A stretch of 64,000 nucleotides of DNA from a virus. Where the stretch lies: the IMG/VR virus record IMGVR_UViG_3300008262_000226, positions 1-64,000 of that record; one strand, given 5' to 3'. A program made the position numbers and the translations under genes. Shown here piece by piece: positions 17,769 to 27,323 of the stretch; the first letter of the stretch is position 1; each line of letters begins with the position of its first letter. The notes beneath the pieces are model-generated. The model worked only from the letters and a program-made list of their open reading frames with translations. It made no database searches and was not told the origin of the DNA.

Positions 17769-19246
17769 TGACGAATCTTGTCGTAGCAAAGAAGAATAAC
17801 ATCTTCTTAACAATTAAAGCGGAACCACACGTTCACTATGAACTTGCAGACTATTTCACATTCGATATCCCCAACGCCAAGTTTATGCCCCAATATAGAA
17901 GTGGCGTCTGGGATGGTAAGATACGACTTTATTCACCAGGAACAGGCGAGCTCTATTGTGGTCTCATCACACACCTCAAAGAGTGGAGCGGTATCAAAGG
18001 TTATTCAATTGAATACCAAGGTAACAAGTTCTATGGAGACGTAGAAGAAAAAAATGATCAGATTACGTTAGAAGGTGTCAGGGGATTTATGGCGGCTGTG
18101 TGTCCGAATCATAACCCAAGAGATTATCAAGTGCAAGCAGTATATGAGGCACTTCTAAATAACCGCAGGTTACTTTTGTCTCCTACTGCATCAGGTAAAT
18201 CCCTGATGATTTACTCTTTGGTTAGGTATTACTATGCCTCAGAATACAAAAAGACGGGCAAGAAGACGCTCATTATTGTTCCTACCACTTCGTTGGTTGA
18301 GCAAATGTATAATGATTTTGCCGACTATGGCTGGGATGTTGATAGCTATTGTCATAGAATATATGGTGGAAAAGATAAGAACGTAGAGAAAGCAGTTATC
18401 ATTTCTACTTGGCAATCTATCTACAAGTTTCCTAAGCGTTGGTTTGATGACTTCTCCTGTGTCATCGGTGACGAGGCACACCTATTCAAATCTAAATCTC
18501 TTACTGGCATCATGACTAAGTTGCATGAAGCTAAGTATCGTTTTGGTTTCACTGGCACACTTGATGGATCTGCTACTCATAAGTGGGTGCTGGAAGGATT
18601 GTTTGGTGAATGTAAGCATGTTACCAAGACAGAAAAACTTATCAAAGAAGGTCACCTATCTGATTTCAGAATCAAAGTTCTTTTGCTGAAGCATGAGAGA
18701 ATGGAGTTCTTTGATTATCAAGGAGAGATTGATGCGATTGTAGATAATCCAAAACGCAATAGGTTGATTAAAAATCTTGTGCGTGACTTAGAAGGAAACT
18801 CTCTGGTTCTCTTCAACTATGTTGAGCGTCACGGGATGCCACTTTACGAGGCGATAAATAGTGTTGTTGAAGAAGGTCGTAAAGTTTTTCTTGTCTATGG
18901 TGGTGTAGACACTGAAGAACGCGAAGAGATTAGACGCATCACTGAAACTGAAAACAACGCAGTGATTGTTGCTTCATACGGAACATTCAGCACTGGCATC
19001 AACATTCGTAATCTACACAATGTTGTATTTGCTTCACCTTCAAAATCAAGAGTAAGAAACTTACAGTCTATCGGTCGTGTGTTGCGTAAGGGCAACAACA
19101 AAACTTATGCAACTCTTTATGATATTGCAGATGAGTATTGCAGAACACCACAGAAAAATTACACGCTGAAACATTTAGATGAGCGTTTGAAAATTTATGA
19201 AGAAGAAAAGTTTAATGTAGAAATCATCAAACTCGATTTAAAATGA
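17768..19246 (+). CDS. uvsW: UvsW RNA-DNA and DNA helicase
   Basis: A 492-residue superfamily 2 helicase like T4 UvsW, which unwinds R-loops and branches and shifts replication from origin to recombination mode. Motif I is SPTASGKS near residue 139, motif II is DEAH near residue 236, motif III includes FTGTLDG, and motif VI lies in QSIGRVLRKG. The N-terminal 110 residues form the usual small DNA-binding domain. Confidence 0.92.
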   Translation: MTNLVVAKKNNIFLTIKAEPHVHYELADYFTFDIPNAKFMPQYRSGVWDGKIRLYSPGTGELYCGLITHLKEWSGIKGYSIEYQGNKFYGDVEEKNDQITLEGVRGFMAAVCPNHNPRDYQVQAVYEALLNNRRLLLSPTASGKSLMIYSLVRYYYASEYKKTGKKTLIIVPTTSLVEQMYNDFADYGWDVDSYCHRIYGGKDKNVEKAVIISTWQSIYKFPKRWFDDFSCVIGDEAHLFKSKSLTGIMTKLHEAKYRFGFTGTLDGSATHKWVLEGLFGECKHVTKTEKLIKEGHLSDFRIKVLLLKHERMEFFDYQGEIDAIVDNPKRNRLIKNLVRDLEGNSLVLFNYVERHGMPLYEAINSVVEEGRKVFLVYGGVDTEEREEIRRITETENNAVIVASYGTFSTGINIRNLHNVVFASPSKSRVRNLQSIGRVLRKGNNKTYATLYDIADEYCRTPQKNYTLKHLDERLKIYEEEKFNVEIIKLDLK

Positions 19247-19247
19247 T

Positions 19248-19667
19248 ATGGAAGAAGAATTTTATGCAACTATTAAATTAACTTCAGGTGAAGAGATTGT
19301 AGCTAAAGTTAGTTACGATCCAGATGATGATGTAGTAGTGGTTTTAGAACCAAGATTAATTGAAAAAGTAGAACAAAAAAAAGGCAATGCAATTATAGAA
19401 GGTATTGTTTTTGATGATTGGATTAATGCAACTTATGAAAATATGTTTGTTATTCCCCGTAATCAAATTATTACAATGATTGAACTTGACGAACGCATAG
19501 TTTCTTTCTATGAAGATCATCTAGAAGATAAAACAAAATATAAAAAAAGAAGATTCGAAGAAAAAAAATCTGATACAAAAAGACAAAACCCTAGAAACCA
19601 TGAAGGTTATCTAGGATCTATTAAAGAAGCTAAGAAGTTATTAGAAGAGATATATAATAAATCTTGA
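19248..19667 (+). CDS. Small protein with Sm-like N-terminal barrel
   Basis: A 139-residue protein. Residues 1-75 have the strand pattern of an Sm/LSm-like barrel (YATIKLTSGEEIVAKVSYD, then a VIPRNQI strand), followed by a charged Lys/Glu helix. It starts one base after the uvsW stop. Two further proteins of similar plan lie at 31630 and 31934. A role in RNA binding is only a suggestion from fold. Confidence 0.55.
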   Translation: MEEEFYATIKLTSGEEIVAKVSYDPDDDVVVVLEPRLIEKVEQKKGNAIIEGIVFDDWINATYENMFVIPRNQIITMIELDERIVSFYEDHLEDKTKYKKRRFEEKKSDTKRQNPRNHEGYLGSIKEAKKLLEEIYNKS

Positions 19668-19716
19668 AAGCGCCACATTGCTATTATATACTCTTTTGAA
19701 GGTTGTGTCAAGCCCC

Positions 19717-19745
19717 TTTACAAAATCTGTTGAGTGTGTTACAAT
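19717..19745 (+). promoter_or_regulatory. Sigma70-type promoter (TTTACA, 17 nt, TACAAT) before gp55
   Basis: TTTACA at 19717 and TACAAT at 19740 with exact 17-nt spacing. The -10 box sits in a small inverted repeat (GTGTGT ... ACACAC), a possible operator. This lets the late sigma factor be made early. Confidence 0.65.
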
Positions 19746-19768
19746 ACACACACCAATGATTATAAACC

Positions 19769-20284
19769 ATGTTAACTGTCGAAAAACCGATGGGTAGAAG
19801 AACCACAAAAGAAAACTACGTGAACAACCGCGAGTTTCTCGATGCCCTGATGGTGTATCGACAGCAGGTTGCTGCTGCAAAAGAATCAGGTTCACCCAAA
19901 CCTAAAGTTCCCAATTATATTGGGGAGTGCTTTCTTAAGATTGCTACACACTTATCATACAAACCTAACTTCGTCAACTATATGTTTAGGGATGATATGA
20001 TTTGTGATGGTATTGAAAATTGTCTGCAGTATATCGACAACTTCAATCCAGAAAAGTCTACTAATCCATTTGCTTATTTTACTCAGATTATCTACTACGC
20101 TTTTCTTCGTAGGATTCAACGAGAAAAGAAGCAACTCGAAATCAAATCCAAGATTCTTGAAAGGTCAGGATATGATGAAGTTTTGCATACAGACAGTTAC
20201 AGTGGTGATATGATTGGGTATAATAGCAGCAGTGCTGATATGAATAGCATCAAAGAAAACCTTGAGATCCGATCCAAACGATGA
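19769..20284 (+). CDS. 55: gp55 late-transcription sigma factor
   Basis: A 171-residue T4-like late sigma factor. Core region: NYIGECFLKIATHLSYKPNF and DGIENCLQYIDNFNPEKSTN, with the FAYFTQIIYYAFLRRIQREK stretch corresponding to sigma region 2.2-2.4. It would direct host RNA polymerase to the NATAAATA promoters seen in this window. The ATG seven codons later (19790) is an alternative start. ATGA overlap with gene 47. Confidence 0.9.
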   Translation: MLTVEKPMGRRTTKENYVNNREFLDALMVYRQQVAAAKESGSPKPKVPNYIGECFLKIATHLSYKPNFVNYMFRDDMICDGIENCLQYIDNFNPEKSTNPFAYFTQIIYYAFLRRIQREKKQLEIKSKILERSGYDEVLHTDSYSGDMIGYNSSSADMNSIKENLEIRSKR

Positions 20285-21330
20285 CCGTAGCTCTTATTAC
20301 TGACCAACATCTAGACGGGAGAAAAGGTAGTGTTGCGTTTTGGGAATACTTCAAAAAATTCTACGACGACATCTTCTTCCCAACACTGGAGAGACATGGA
20401 ATCAAGACTGTTATTGACCTCGGTGATACATTTGATAATCGTAAGGGGATTGATTTCAATGTTTGGAATCGTGTGCGTAGATATTATTTTCAACGTCTTG
20501 AAGATATGGGTATCTTCGTTCATATGATTCTTGGCAATCACTGCACCTATTACAAGAATACGAACGAGATTAACTCACCAGAACTTCTACTGAAAGATTT
20601 TAGCAACATCGAAATCTATTCTCGCCCAGAGACAGTAATGATTGATGGTGCTAAGATTCTGATGTTGCCATGGATTAACTCTTCTAACTACGAAGAGACA
20701 ATGCGTTGGATTAATGATACCAGTGCTGAGATTGCTATGGGTCACCTTGAACTATCTGGTTTTGAAGTGACTCCTGGCAATAAACAAGAGCACGGTATGG
20801 ATCCCTCTATCTTCAAAAAGTTCAAGCAAGTATTTTCAGGTCATTACCACCACAAATCATCCAGAGGAAACATCACCTATCTGGGCAATCCTTACCAGAT
20901 GTTCTGGAATGATTATAAAGACGAGCGAGGATTCCACCTTTATGAACCGACAACAAATAAACTCAAGCGGGTCAAGAACCCTTATGAGATTTTCCAGAAA
21001 ATCTATTACAATGATTCTACTGGTTCTCATCTCAGCTTCAATACCTCTGAGTGTGCAAATTCTTTTGTCAAGATTATCGTAGAAGATAAGAAAGACTATA
21101 CCGAGTTTGAAAAATTTGTAGACTCTGTGTTTGCAACTCAACCACATGATGTAAAGATTATTGAAACTCTTGTCAACGATGCGTTTGTTGAAGATGATGA
21201 GAATGTAGAAATTAAAGATACTCTTACACTTCTTAACGAATATATTGACGAGGTAGAGATTGCCGTAGACAAAGCAAAGTTAAAGAGTATAATGAAATCA
21301 CTATATATTGAGAGTTGTGAGGTAGTATAA
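20281..21330 (+). CDS. 47: gp47 recombination nuclease subunit (Mre11/SbcD-like)
   Basis: A 349-residue calcineurin-type phosphoesterase. Metal ligands are visible in order: TDQH (8-10), GDTFDNR, GNHC, GHLELSG and GHYHH. With gp46 it forms the nuclease that resects DNA ends for recombination-dependent replication and host DNA breakdown. Its stop shares a base with the next start, and gp46 follows after one small gene. Confidence 0.92.
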   Translation: MTVALITDQHLDGRKGSVAFWEYFKKFYDDIFFPTLERHGIKTVIDLGDTFDNRKGIDFNVWNRVRRYYFQRLEDMGIFVHMILGNHCTYYKNTNEINSPELLLKDFSNIEIYSRPETVMIDGAKILMLPWINSSNYEETMRWINDTSAEIAMGHLELSGFEVTPGNKQEHGMDPSIFKKFKQVFSGHYHHKSSRGNITYLGNPYQMFWNDYKDERGFHLYEPTTNKLKRVKNPYEIFQKIYYNDSTGSHLSFNTSECANSFVKIIVEDKKDYTEFEKFVDSVFATQPHDVKIIETLVNDAFVEDDENVEIKDTLTLLNEYIDEVEIAVDKAKLKSIMKSLYIESCEVV

Positions 21331-21617
21331 TGTATCTTATCACCCTTGCCGAACATACTGATGGTGTTTATTCGGTTGTTGACGAGGAGGGTGATCATGT
21401 GATATACTTTTTCCGAGATGAAGATGATGCTGAAAGATATCTTGGTTTACTTGAAGCAAACGATGATGATGATGCACTTCCCCCCTTAACAACTCACGAA
21501 ATTGATATCAAAGCAGGTATTGGTATGTGTGAATTGCGAGGTATGAAATACCTCATCGTTGAACCTGACGACATTATTGTTCCCCCTAGAACTTATGATA
21601 ATTTTCAAGACGATTAA
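21330..21617 (+). CDS. DUF3110-like protein between gp47 and gp46
   Basis: A 95-residue acidic protein resembling DUF3110, a family found in cyanobacteria and chloroplasts: a strand with GVYSVVDEEG, then FFRDEDDAERYLGLLEAND. Cyanophages keep a gene of this kind between genes 47 and 46. Function unknown. Its end overlaps the chosen gp46 start by 23 nt. Confidence 0.65.
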   Translation: MYLITLAEHTDGVYSVVDEEGDHVIYFFRDEDDAERYLGLLEANDDDDALPPLTTHEIDIKAGIGMCELRGMKYLIVEPDDIIVPPRTYDNFQDD

Positions 21618-23319
21618 ATGGAAAAACTTTCTTTCTACTGGTGCTCAGTTTACCGAGATTTCACTGACTGATAGAAAGAGTAGTTTGATTGTGGGAACTA
21701 ATGGTGCTGGAAAATCAACCATTCTGGATGCTCTCACCTTCTCTTTATTTGGTAAACCATTTCGTAAGATTAATAAGCCACAACTTCTTAATTCTATCAA
21801 TCAGTCTGATTGTGTTGTAGAAGTTAATTTTGATATTGGTAATAATAAATACAAAGTGATTCGTGGCATTAAACCAAACAAGTTTGAAATCTATCAGAAT
21901 GGTGCGCTACTTAACCAAGATTCATCCGCTGTAGATCAGCAGAAACATTTTGAGCAAACGATTCTGAAGATGAATTATAAATCGTTTACTCAAATTGTTG
22001 TGCTTGGGTCATCGACCTTTGTGCCATTTATGCGTCTTCCATTGGCAGCTCGTAGAGAAATCATCGAAGACATTCTTGACATTCAGATCTTCTCAACTAT
22101 GAATGTCAATTTGAAAGAAAAAATTAAGGTAATTAATGAAGAACTGAAAGACCACGAATATAAACTGTCTCTCGTTAAAGAGAAGATTGACATGCAGAAG
22201 CAGTTTATGCTTGATATTGAAAAAAAGAATAAAGAAGATATCCAAGAAAAAGAGAATAAGAAAGAATCTTTGTTAACAGAATCTCTAAATTATGAGACAG
22301 AAATCCTCCATAACGACAAGGAAATCGACACTAAGACCGCTGCCGTTTCAGACACGCAGACTCTTAAAGCAACGATCACTAAGGTTAATACGCTCAGCAA
22401 CAAAATATCATCCAAACAAAAAACATATAATAAAGAAAAAATATTCTTTGAGCAGAATGATACATGCCCGACCTGTGGGCAGAACATTGAGGAGCATTTT
22501 AAACAAGAGAAGATCCAAGTTCTCTCGGATAAACTTGTTGAGGTGGAGAAAGCTATGTCTGATTTGGGACAACAACTTTCCGATCTCCAAAGTAAAGAGA
22601 ATACCTTTATTCTTTTGATTGATGAAATTAACGAACTCAATCTAAAGAATCGACAACTCAATAATGAAATTAAGTCACTTCATAGAAGAATTGAAGAGCT
22701 GGACGACGACATCAGAAAACTGCGGAATTCAGATGTCAATCAACGGGAACAGTTTTCAATACTTAAATCCCTCAGCGAAGACGGGAAGCGAATCCAAACA
22801 ACGATTTCTGAAACAAAAGAAGAAAAAGACTGCTTACTCACAGCGGCGCAACTTCTTAAAGACTCGGGCATCAAAACGAGGATCATCAAAAAATACCTCC
22901 CGACGATGAACAAACTTATCAATGACTATCTTGATAAGATGGAATTTCCAGCATCGTTTATGCTCAACGAAAGTTTTGAAGAAGTAATTAAATCACGTTA
23001 TAGGGATGAATTTAGTTATGAATCTTTTTCTGAAGGCGAAAAGGCTAGAATCGATATTGCTTTGCTGCTTACTTGGCGTAGCATTGCTAAACTTAAGAAT
23101 AGCGTGGATACTAATCTTTTGATTCTTGATGAGATCTTTGACGGGTCACTTGATCAATCTGGTAACAGCGACCTCGGATGGATTCTAAAAACCTTTGATG
23201 ACAAAACGAATGTGTTTGTTATCTCCCACCGTGATAATATGGCAGACAAGTTTGACCGCTGCCTACGATTTGAGAAACATAAGAACTTCTCATACGTCAC
23301 AGACGAAACATCAGAATAA
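21595..23319 (+). CDS. 46: gp46 recombination nuclease subunit (Rad50/SbcC-like)
   Basis: A 574-residue SMC-type ATPase. Walker A is GTNGAGKST near residue 36, a coiled coil runs either side of a zinc-hook CPTC near residue 297, and the C-terminal half has the signature SEGEKAR and Walker B LLILDEIFDG. I chose the ATG at 21595 (MIIFKTIKWKNF); the frame could be opened 36 nt earlier only from a TTG. It pairs with gp47. Confidence 0.92.
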   Translation: MIIFKTIKWKNFLSTGAQFTEISLTDRKSSLIVGTNGAGKSTILDALTFSLFGKPFRKINKPQLLNSINQSDCVVEVNFDIGNNKYKVIRGIKPNKFEIYQNGALLNQDSSAVDQQKHFEQTILKMNYKSFTQIVVLGSSTFVPFMRLPLAARREIIEDILDIQIFSTMNVNLKEKIKVINEELKDHEYKLSLVKEKIDMQKQFMLDIEKKNKEDIQEKENKKESLLTESLNYETEILHNDKEIDTKTAAVSDTQTLKATITKVNTLSNKISSKQKTYNKEKIFFEQNDTCPTCGQNIEEHFKQEKIQVLSDKLVEVEKAMSDLGQQLSDLQSKENTFILLIDEINELNLKNRQLNNEIKSLHRRIEELDDDIRKLRNSDVNQREQFSILKSLSEDGKRIQTTISETKEEKDCLLTAAQLLKDSGIKTRIIKKYLPTMNKLINDYLDKMEFPASFMLNESFEEVIKSRYRDEFSYESFSEGEKARIDIALLLTWRSIAKLKNSVDTNLLILDEIFDGSLDQSGNSDLGWILKTFDDKTNVFVISHRDNMADKFDRCLRFEKHKNFSYVTDETSE

Positions 23320-23330
23320 CTTAACAGGGG

Positions 23331-23359
23331 TTGCTGCGGCACCCCTTTCGTCGTATAGT
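23331..23359 (+). promoter_or_regulatory. Sigma70-type promoter (TTGCTG, 17 nt, TATAGT)
   Basis: TTGCTG at 23331 and TATAGT at 23354, 24 nt before the start of the zincin-VWA gene. Confidence 0.5.
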
Positions 23360-23382
23360 AGGTTCATCAACGAAAGAGACCG

Positions 23383-25527
23383 ATGTTCAACGCCGAAGTC
23401 AAGGGCAATCTCGCTCGCCTGCTCGCTACTGAGAATCTGATTGTTGAGCATCGCCCTGTAGAGACGGCGATGTTCAACGTGAAAGACCGTATTCTTACCT
23501 TGCCGATGTGGGAGAAAGCATCCGCTAACGTATACGATATGCTCGTGGGGCATGAAGTCGGTCACGCTCTATATACCCCTGACAAGTGGGGTGATGACTA
23601 TGGCATTCCTCAGTCGTATCTGAATGTCTGTGAGGATGCTCGTATTGAGAAACTGATGAAGCGTAAGTTTCCTGGTCTCGCTCGTAACTTCTACAGCGGA
23701 TATCGTGAGTTGCATGATGAAGATTTCTTCTGCATCGGTGATCGTAGCCTTGATTCGTATGCTTTGATTGACCGTGTGAATCTTTTCTTCAAAGTTGGTA
23801 TTCATGCTGGAGAAATCTTTGAGTGGAATATCGAAGAGAAAACAATCATCGATGAACTTGCTGATGCTGAAACCTTTGAGCAAGTTGTAGATGTTGCCCG
23901 CAAGATTCTTGCATACACTGAGCAACAGGAGCAACAGCAGGTTGTTGAAGCGCAAGGCGACCTTCAGCAATCTACTCAAGGTGGGGGTGATTCCACTCAA
24001 GGTGGGGGTGAACCTACCGATGGTGATGGTAATCAACCTCAGCAAACTTCTGGTGACGGCAACCAAACTAAGGGTGCTGATTCCAATCAACCCAATGAGC
24101 AAGGTGAAGGTGCTACCAATGGTGGTGGTCAAACGAATACGCTTGAGTCTGAAACTGACAAGGCATTCACTGAGAATCAGAAACAACTGATTAGCGATTA
24201 TCCTCGTGCTAATCATCTGAACTATATTGAGTTGCCTGACATTAAAGTAGAAAACTTTGTTATTACGAACAAAGAAGTGATGGAAGATTGTAACACCTGT
24301 TTCGGTGAGCAGTCTCAAAAACTTTTTGCTGAAGTTGACAAACAGTATCTGACTTTCCGTGCGGAAGCTCAACGTGAGGTTAACTACCTTGTGAAAGAGT
24401 TTGAGATGCGTAAGTCAGCCGATCAGTATGCTCGTGCTAGCACTGCTAAAACTGGCGTTCTTGACACAGCACTTCTTCACACCTACAAGTGGAATGAAGA
24501 TGTATTCAAGAAAATCAATGTGGTGCCTGACGGTAAGAATCACGGTCTGATTTTCATTCTCGATTGGTCTGGATCTATGGGTGGTATCTTACAAGATACT
24601 GCTAAGCAACTGCTGAACCTCGCATGGTTCTGTAAAAAAGTGCAGATTCCTTTTGACATCTATGCTTTCACCAACGACTATTGGTATCACAAATCCTACG
24701 ATTATTCTTCTGGCACTCGCACTAAACCACAGAAGATTCAAACTCCCAAAGCAGGTCAAGTGCAAATGTGTGAGCACTTCCGTCTGCTAAATCTTGTCAG
24801 CAGCAATGGTCGTAACGGCAAAGATCTTGAAGCACAACTGAAAAACTTCTGGCGTCTTGTTACTGGTGAGAGTGGTTACTCTGGATACTCTATGCCCGCT
24901 GGGTATGGTCTGTCTGGCACTCCTCTTCATGAAGCTGCTATTTCTCTGACTGCACTTATTCCCGACTTCCAGAAGCGCAACAAAGTTCAAAAGACTAATG
25001 TTATTATTCTGACTGACGGTGAATCTGCCAGCATCAACTATTACACTGATCAAAAGTATGGTAGTCGTATGGGAACACAATATGTAACCAATGATTGTGT
25101 TCTGCGTGATCGCAAGACTGGTCGTGTGTATCCTCGTTTTGACAATGGTGGATACTATGGCAACTCAGATCTTATCACTAAAGTGTTTCTTCAAAATGTT
25201 CGTGATCGCTTCCCTGATGTAAACCTGATTGGTATTCGTCTGGTGAATGGTCGTGGTCTTAACACCACTTACAATGCTGAAGATTGTAAAACGGATTGGA
25301 ATGAAGTTCAGAAGCAGTGGAAAAAATCTAAGTCTGCTGAACTGGTTGAGCATCTTGGTTATCAGGCATTGTATCTGATGGGAACTGATTCCCTCGCTGT
25401 CAATAGTGAGTTTGATGTTGAAGAAGATGCTACTGAGAAAGAAATCGGCAAAGCATTTACTAAAGCACTCGCCAAGAAAGGTGTCAACAAAAAAATGCTT
25501 ACATCTTTTGCCACGTTGATTTCATGA
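23383..25527 (+). CDS. Zincin-like metallopeptidase plus VWA domain protein (CobT-like)
   Basis: A 714-residue protein. Residues 1-180 contain HEVGH (57-61), a HExxH zinc site, followed by VCEDARIE which can provide the third ligand. A low-complexity Gln/Gly/Asn linker spans about 183-265. The C-terminal half is a von Willebrand A domain with a MIDAS motif DWSGS (394-398) and a later TDGES. Cyanophages often annotate it as CobT or peptidase. The AAA ATPase at 26229 is the natural partner; the pair resembles MoxR/VWA remodelling systems more than cobalt chelatase. Confidence 0.75.
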   Translation: MFNAEVKGNLARLLATENLIVEHRPVETAMFNVKDRILTLPMWEKASANVYDMLVGHEVGHALYTPDKWGDDYGIPQSYLNVCEDARIEKLMKRKFPGLARNFYSGYRELHDEDFFCIGDRSLDSYALIDRVNLFFKVGIHAGEIFEWNIEEKTIIDELADAETFEQVVDVARKILAYTEQQEQQQVVEAQGDLQQSTQGGGDSTQGGGEPTDGDGNQPQQTSGDGNQTKGADSNQPNEQGEGATNGGGQTNTLESETDKAFTENQKQLISDYPRANHLNYIELPDIKVENFVITNKEVMEDCNTCFGEQSQKLFAEVDKQYLTFRAEAQREVNYLVKEFEMRKSADQYARASTAKTGVLDTALLHTYKWNEDVFKKINVVPDGKNHGLIFILDWSGSMGGILQDTAKQLLNLAWFCKKVQIPFDIYAFTNDYWYHKSYDYSSGTRTKPQKIQTPKAGQVQMCEHFRLLNLVSSNGRNGKDLEAQLKNFWRLVTGESGYSGYSMPAGYGLSGTPLHEAAISLTALIPDFQKRNKVQKTNVIILTDGESASINYYTDQKYGSRMGTQYVTNDCVLRDRKTGRVYPRFDNGGYYGNSDLITKVFLQNVRDRFPDVNLIGIRLVNGRGLNTTYNAEDCKTDWNEVQKQWKKSKSAELVEHLGYQALYLMGTDSLAVNSEFDVEEDATEKEIGKAFTKALAKKGVNKKMLTSFATLIS

Positions 25528-26177
25528 ATAGTAATTTTGAAAAAAACGGCTTTCTTGTAGTTCGTAATTATCTAGATCAAATTGGTTTAGATATTAACGT
25601 TCTACAAGAATATTTTTATTTGAAAGGATTAACAACGAAAGTCAAAGATGATCCTCAAACACCAGGATCTGTAAACTATTATTCTGATTTATTAACAGAA
25701 ACTATTCTGAAAATATCTAAATCAAAATTTGAAAAATTCACGGGATATAATTTATTGCCAACTTATAGTTTTTCTAGACTTTATTTGAAGGGAAATAAAT
25801 TAACAAAACATACAGATAGAATGTCGGCTGAAATATCTGGAACTCTATGCATTGATTATTCTGGCGAACATCATTCTGAAATTTATATGTCTCCAACAGA
25901 TAAAGAAAGTGATGCAACTAAAGTAATATTAAATCCAGGAGATCTTTGTGTTTATAATGGAATTAAAATGTGGCATTGGAGAGACCGAGTAAAAAATGAT
26001 TGGTTGCTGCATACTTTCCTTCATTATGTCAATGCAGATGGAGATAAAAAACATTTAGTTTACGATCAAAGATCATACTTAGGAATGCCATCTATTAATG
26101 ATAAACAATTTAATCAGGGGCACGTATCAAATTATTTTAAGTCATACATAAGCAACGCTTATCGACAACTCCCTTGA
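25524..26177 (+). CDS. 2OG-Fe(II) oxygenase
   Basis: A 217-residue protein with H96-T-D98 and H151 in MWHWRDR, where R153 could bind 2-oxoglutarate; the segment NPGDLCVYNG is the usual turn before the third ligand. It overlaps the zincin-VWA gene by 4 nt and sits between it and its ATPase partner, breaking up the expected pair. Its codon use is clearly more AT-rich than both neighbours, suggesting separate acquisition. Confidence 0.75.
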   Translation: MNSNFEKNGFLVVRNYLDQIGLDINVLQEYFYLKGLTTKVKDDPQTPGSVNYYSDLLTETILKISKSKFEKFTGYNLLPTYSFSRLYLKGNKLTKHTDRMSAEISGTLCIDYSGEHHSEIYMSPTDKESDATKVILNPGDLCVYNGIKMWHWRDRVKNDWLLHTFLHYVNADGDKKHLVYDQRSYLGMPSINDKQFNQGHVSNYFKSYISNAYRQLP

Positions 26178-26202
26178 CCTCTCACCTCTCTTGCCCTATA
26201 AT
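26174..26202 (+). promoter_or_regulatory. Sigma70-type promoter (TTGACC, 17 nt, TATAAT)
   Basis: TTGACC at 26174 and TATAAT at 26197, 26 nt before the ATPase gene; it begins on the stop codon of the oxygenase gene. Confidence 0.75.
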
Positions 26203-26228
26203 ATCTACATACCAAACAACCCCACACC

Positions 26229-27323
26229 ATGAAAAACTTTGAAGTCGCCCCCATGATTGACCGCTTCGGCGCTGTGGTGACCGCTGCTGATGTTCGTGCC
26301 TATGCCGATGAGGTTGGTATTTCTTATCAGACTCTCACTAAGAAACTGGAGCAGTTTAAGGTGCAGCGTGGCATGTGGCATCTGACTGCTGCTGAGCAAC
26401 TGGAGCAAACTTATAATCAACCCGCTGTGGAACCTGTGGCAGAAAACCCTGAAAACTTTATTCCTGCGAAAGATGCTTCCTTCGTCAGCTTTGGTAACTT
26501 TAGTGATATTAAGAAGATTGTTTCTTCTCGCCAGTATTATCCTATCTTCATCACTGGTCTCTCTGGCAACGGTAAAACTTTCAGTGTTGAGCAAGCTTGT
26601 GCTCAACTGAAGCGTGAACTGATTCGTGTCAACATCACCATTGAAACCGACGAGGATGACCTGATTGGTGGTTTCCGTCTCGTCAACGGTGAGACGGTGT
26701 GGCATGACGGTCCTGTAGTGCAGGCACTGAATCGCGGTGCTATTCTGCTGCTTGACGAGATTGACCTTGCCTCTAACAAAATCCTCTGCCTGCAATCGGT
26801 GCTTGAGGGTAAGGGCGTCTTCCTTAAGAAGATCGGCAAGTATGTCAAACCCGCTGCTGGTTTCAACGTTGTTGCTACTGCCAACACTAAAGGTAAGGGT
26901 AGCGATGACGGTCGCTTCATCGGCACCAACGTGCTCAACGAAGCATTCCTTGAGCGTTTCCCTGTGACCTTTGAGCAGGCATATCCTACTCCTAAGGTTG
27001 AAACTGCTATTCTCAAGAAAGCTTCTGAGTCTCTCAACTGCTACGATGAAGAGTTTGTGGGTCGTCTGGTTGCATGGGCAGAAATCATTCGTAAGACTTT
27101 CTACGATGGTGGTGTTGATGAAATCATTTCTACTCGTCGCCTAGTGCATGTTATTCGTGCCTTCAGCATCTTCGGCAAGCGTAAGAAAGCAATCGAAGTG
27201 TGTATTGCTCGTTTCGATGATGAGACTAAGCAATCCTTCATGGAACTCTATACTAAGATTGATGCTTCCATTGATGCTCAAACTGAAACTACTCAGCCTG
27301 AACTGACTGTTGAAACTCTCTGA
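26229..27323 (+). CDS. cobS: MoxR/CobS-like AAA+ ATPase
   Basis: A 364-residue AAA+ ATPase called CobS in cyanophages. An N-terminal helical recognition domain (residues 1-60) precedes Walker A GLSGNGKT near residue 115, Walker B LLLDEID near residue 175, and sensor motif ATANTKGKG. It has its own host-type promoter. Together with the VWA protein upstream it most likely forms a remodelling complex; direct cobalamin synthesis is unlikely because no other pathway gene is present. Confidence 0.85.
   Translation: MKNFEVAPMIDRFGAVVTAADVRAYADEVGISYQTLTKKLEQFKVQRGMWHLTAAEQLEQTYNQPAVEPVAENPENFIPAKDASFVSFGNFSDIKKIVSSRQYYPIFITGLSGNGKTFSVEQACAQLKRELIRVNITIETDEDDLIGGFRLVNGETVWHDGPVVQALNRGAILLLDEIDLASNKILCLQSVLEGKGVFLKKIGKYVKPAAGFNVVATANTKGKGSDDGRFIGTNVLNEAFLERFPVTFEQAYPTPKVETAILKKASESLNCYDEEFVGRLVAWAEIIRKTFYDGGVDEIISTRRLVHVIRAFSIFGKRKKAIEVCIARFDDETKQSFMELYTKIDASIDAQTETTQPELTVETL

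Noticed and set aside
23569-24372. Long minus-strand ORF (267 codons) opposite the zincin-VWA gene
   Set aside because: It lies fully inside a strongly supported gene and its composition follows the Gln/Gly-rich linker; no promoter or ribosome site.
26205-27037. Minus-strand ORFs opposite cobS
   Set aside because: Shadows of the AAA ATPase gene; they have no signals of their own.
23383-27323. Literal cobalt chelatase (cobalamin synthesis) function for the CobS/CobT-like pair
   Set aside because: No other cobalamin gene is in the window, the large chelatase subunit is absent, and the VWA protein has an added zincin domain.
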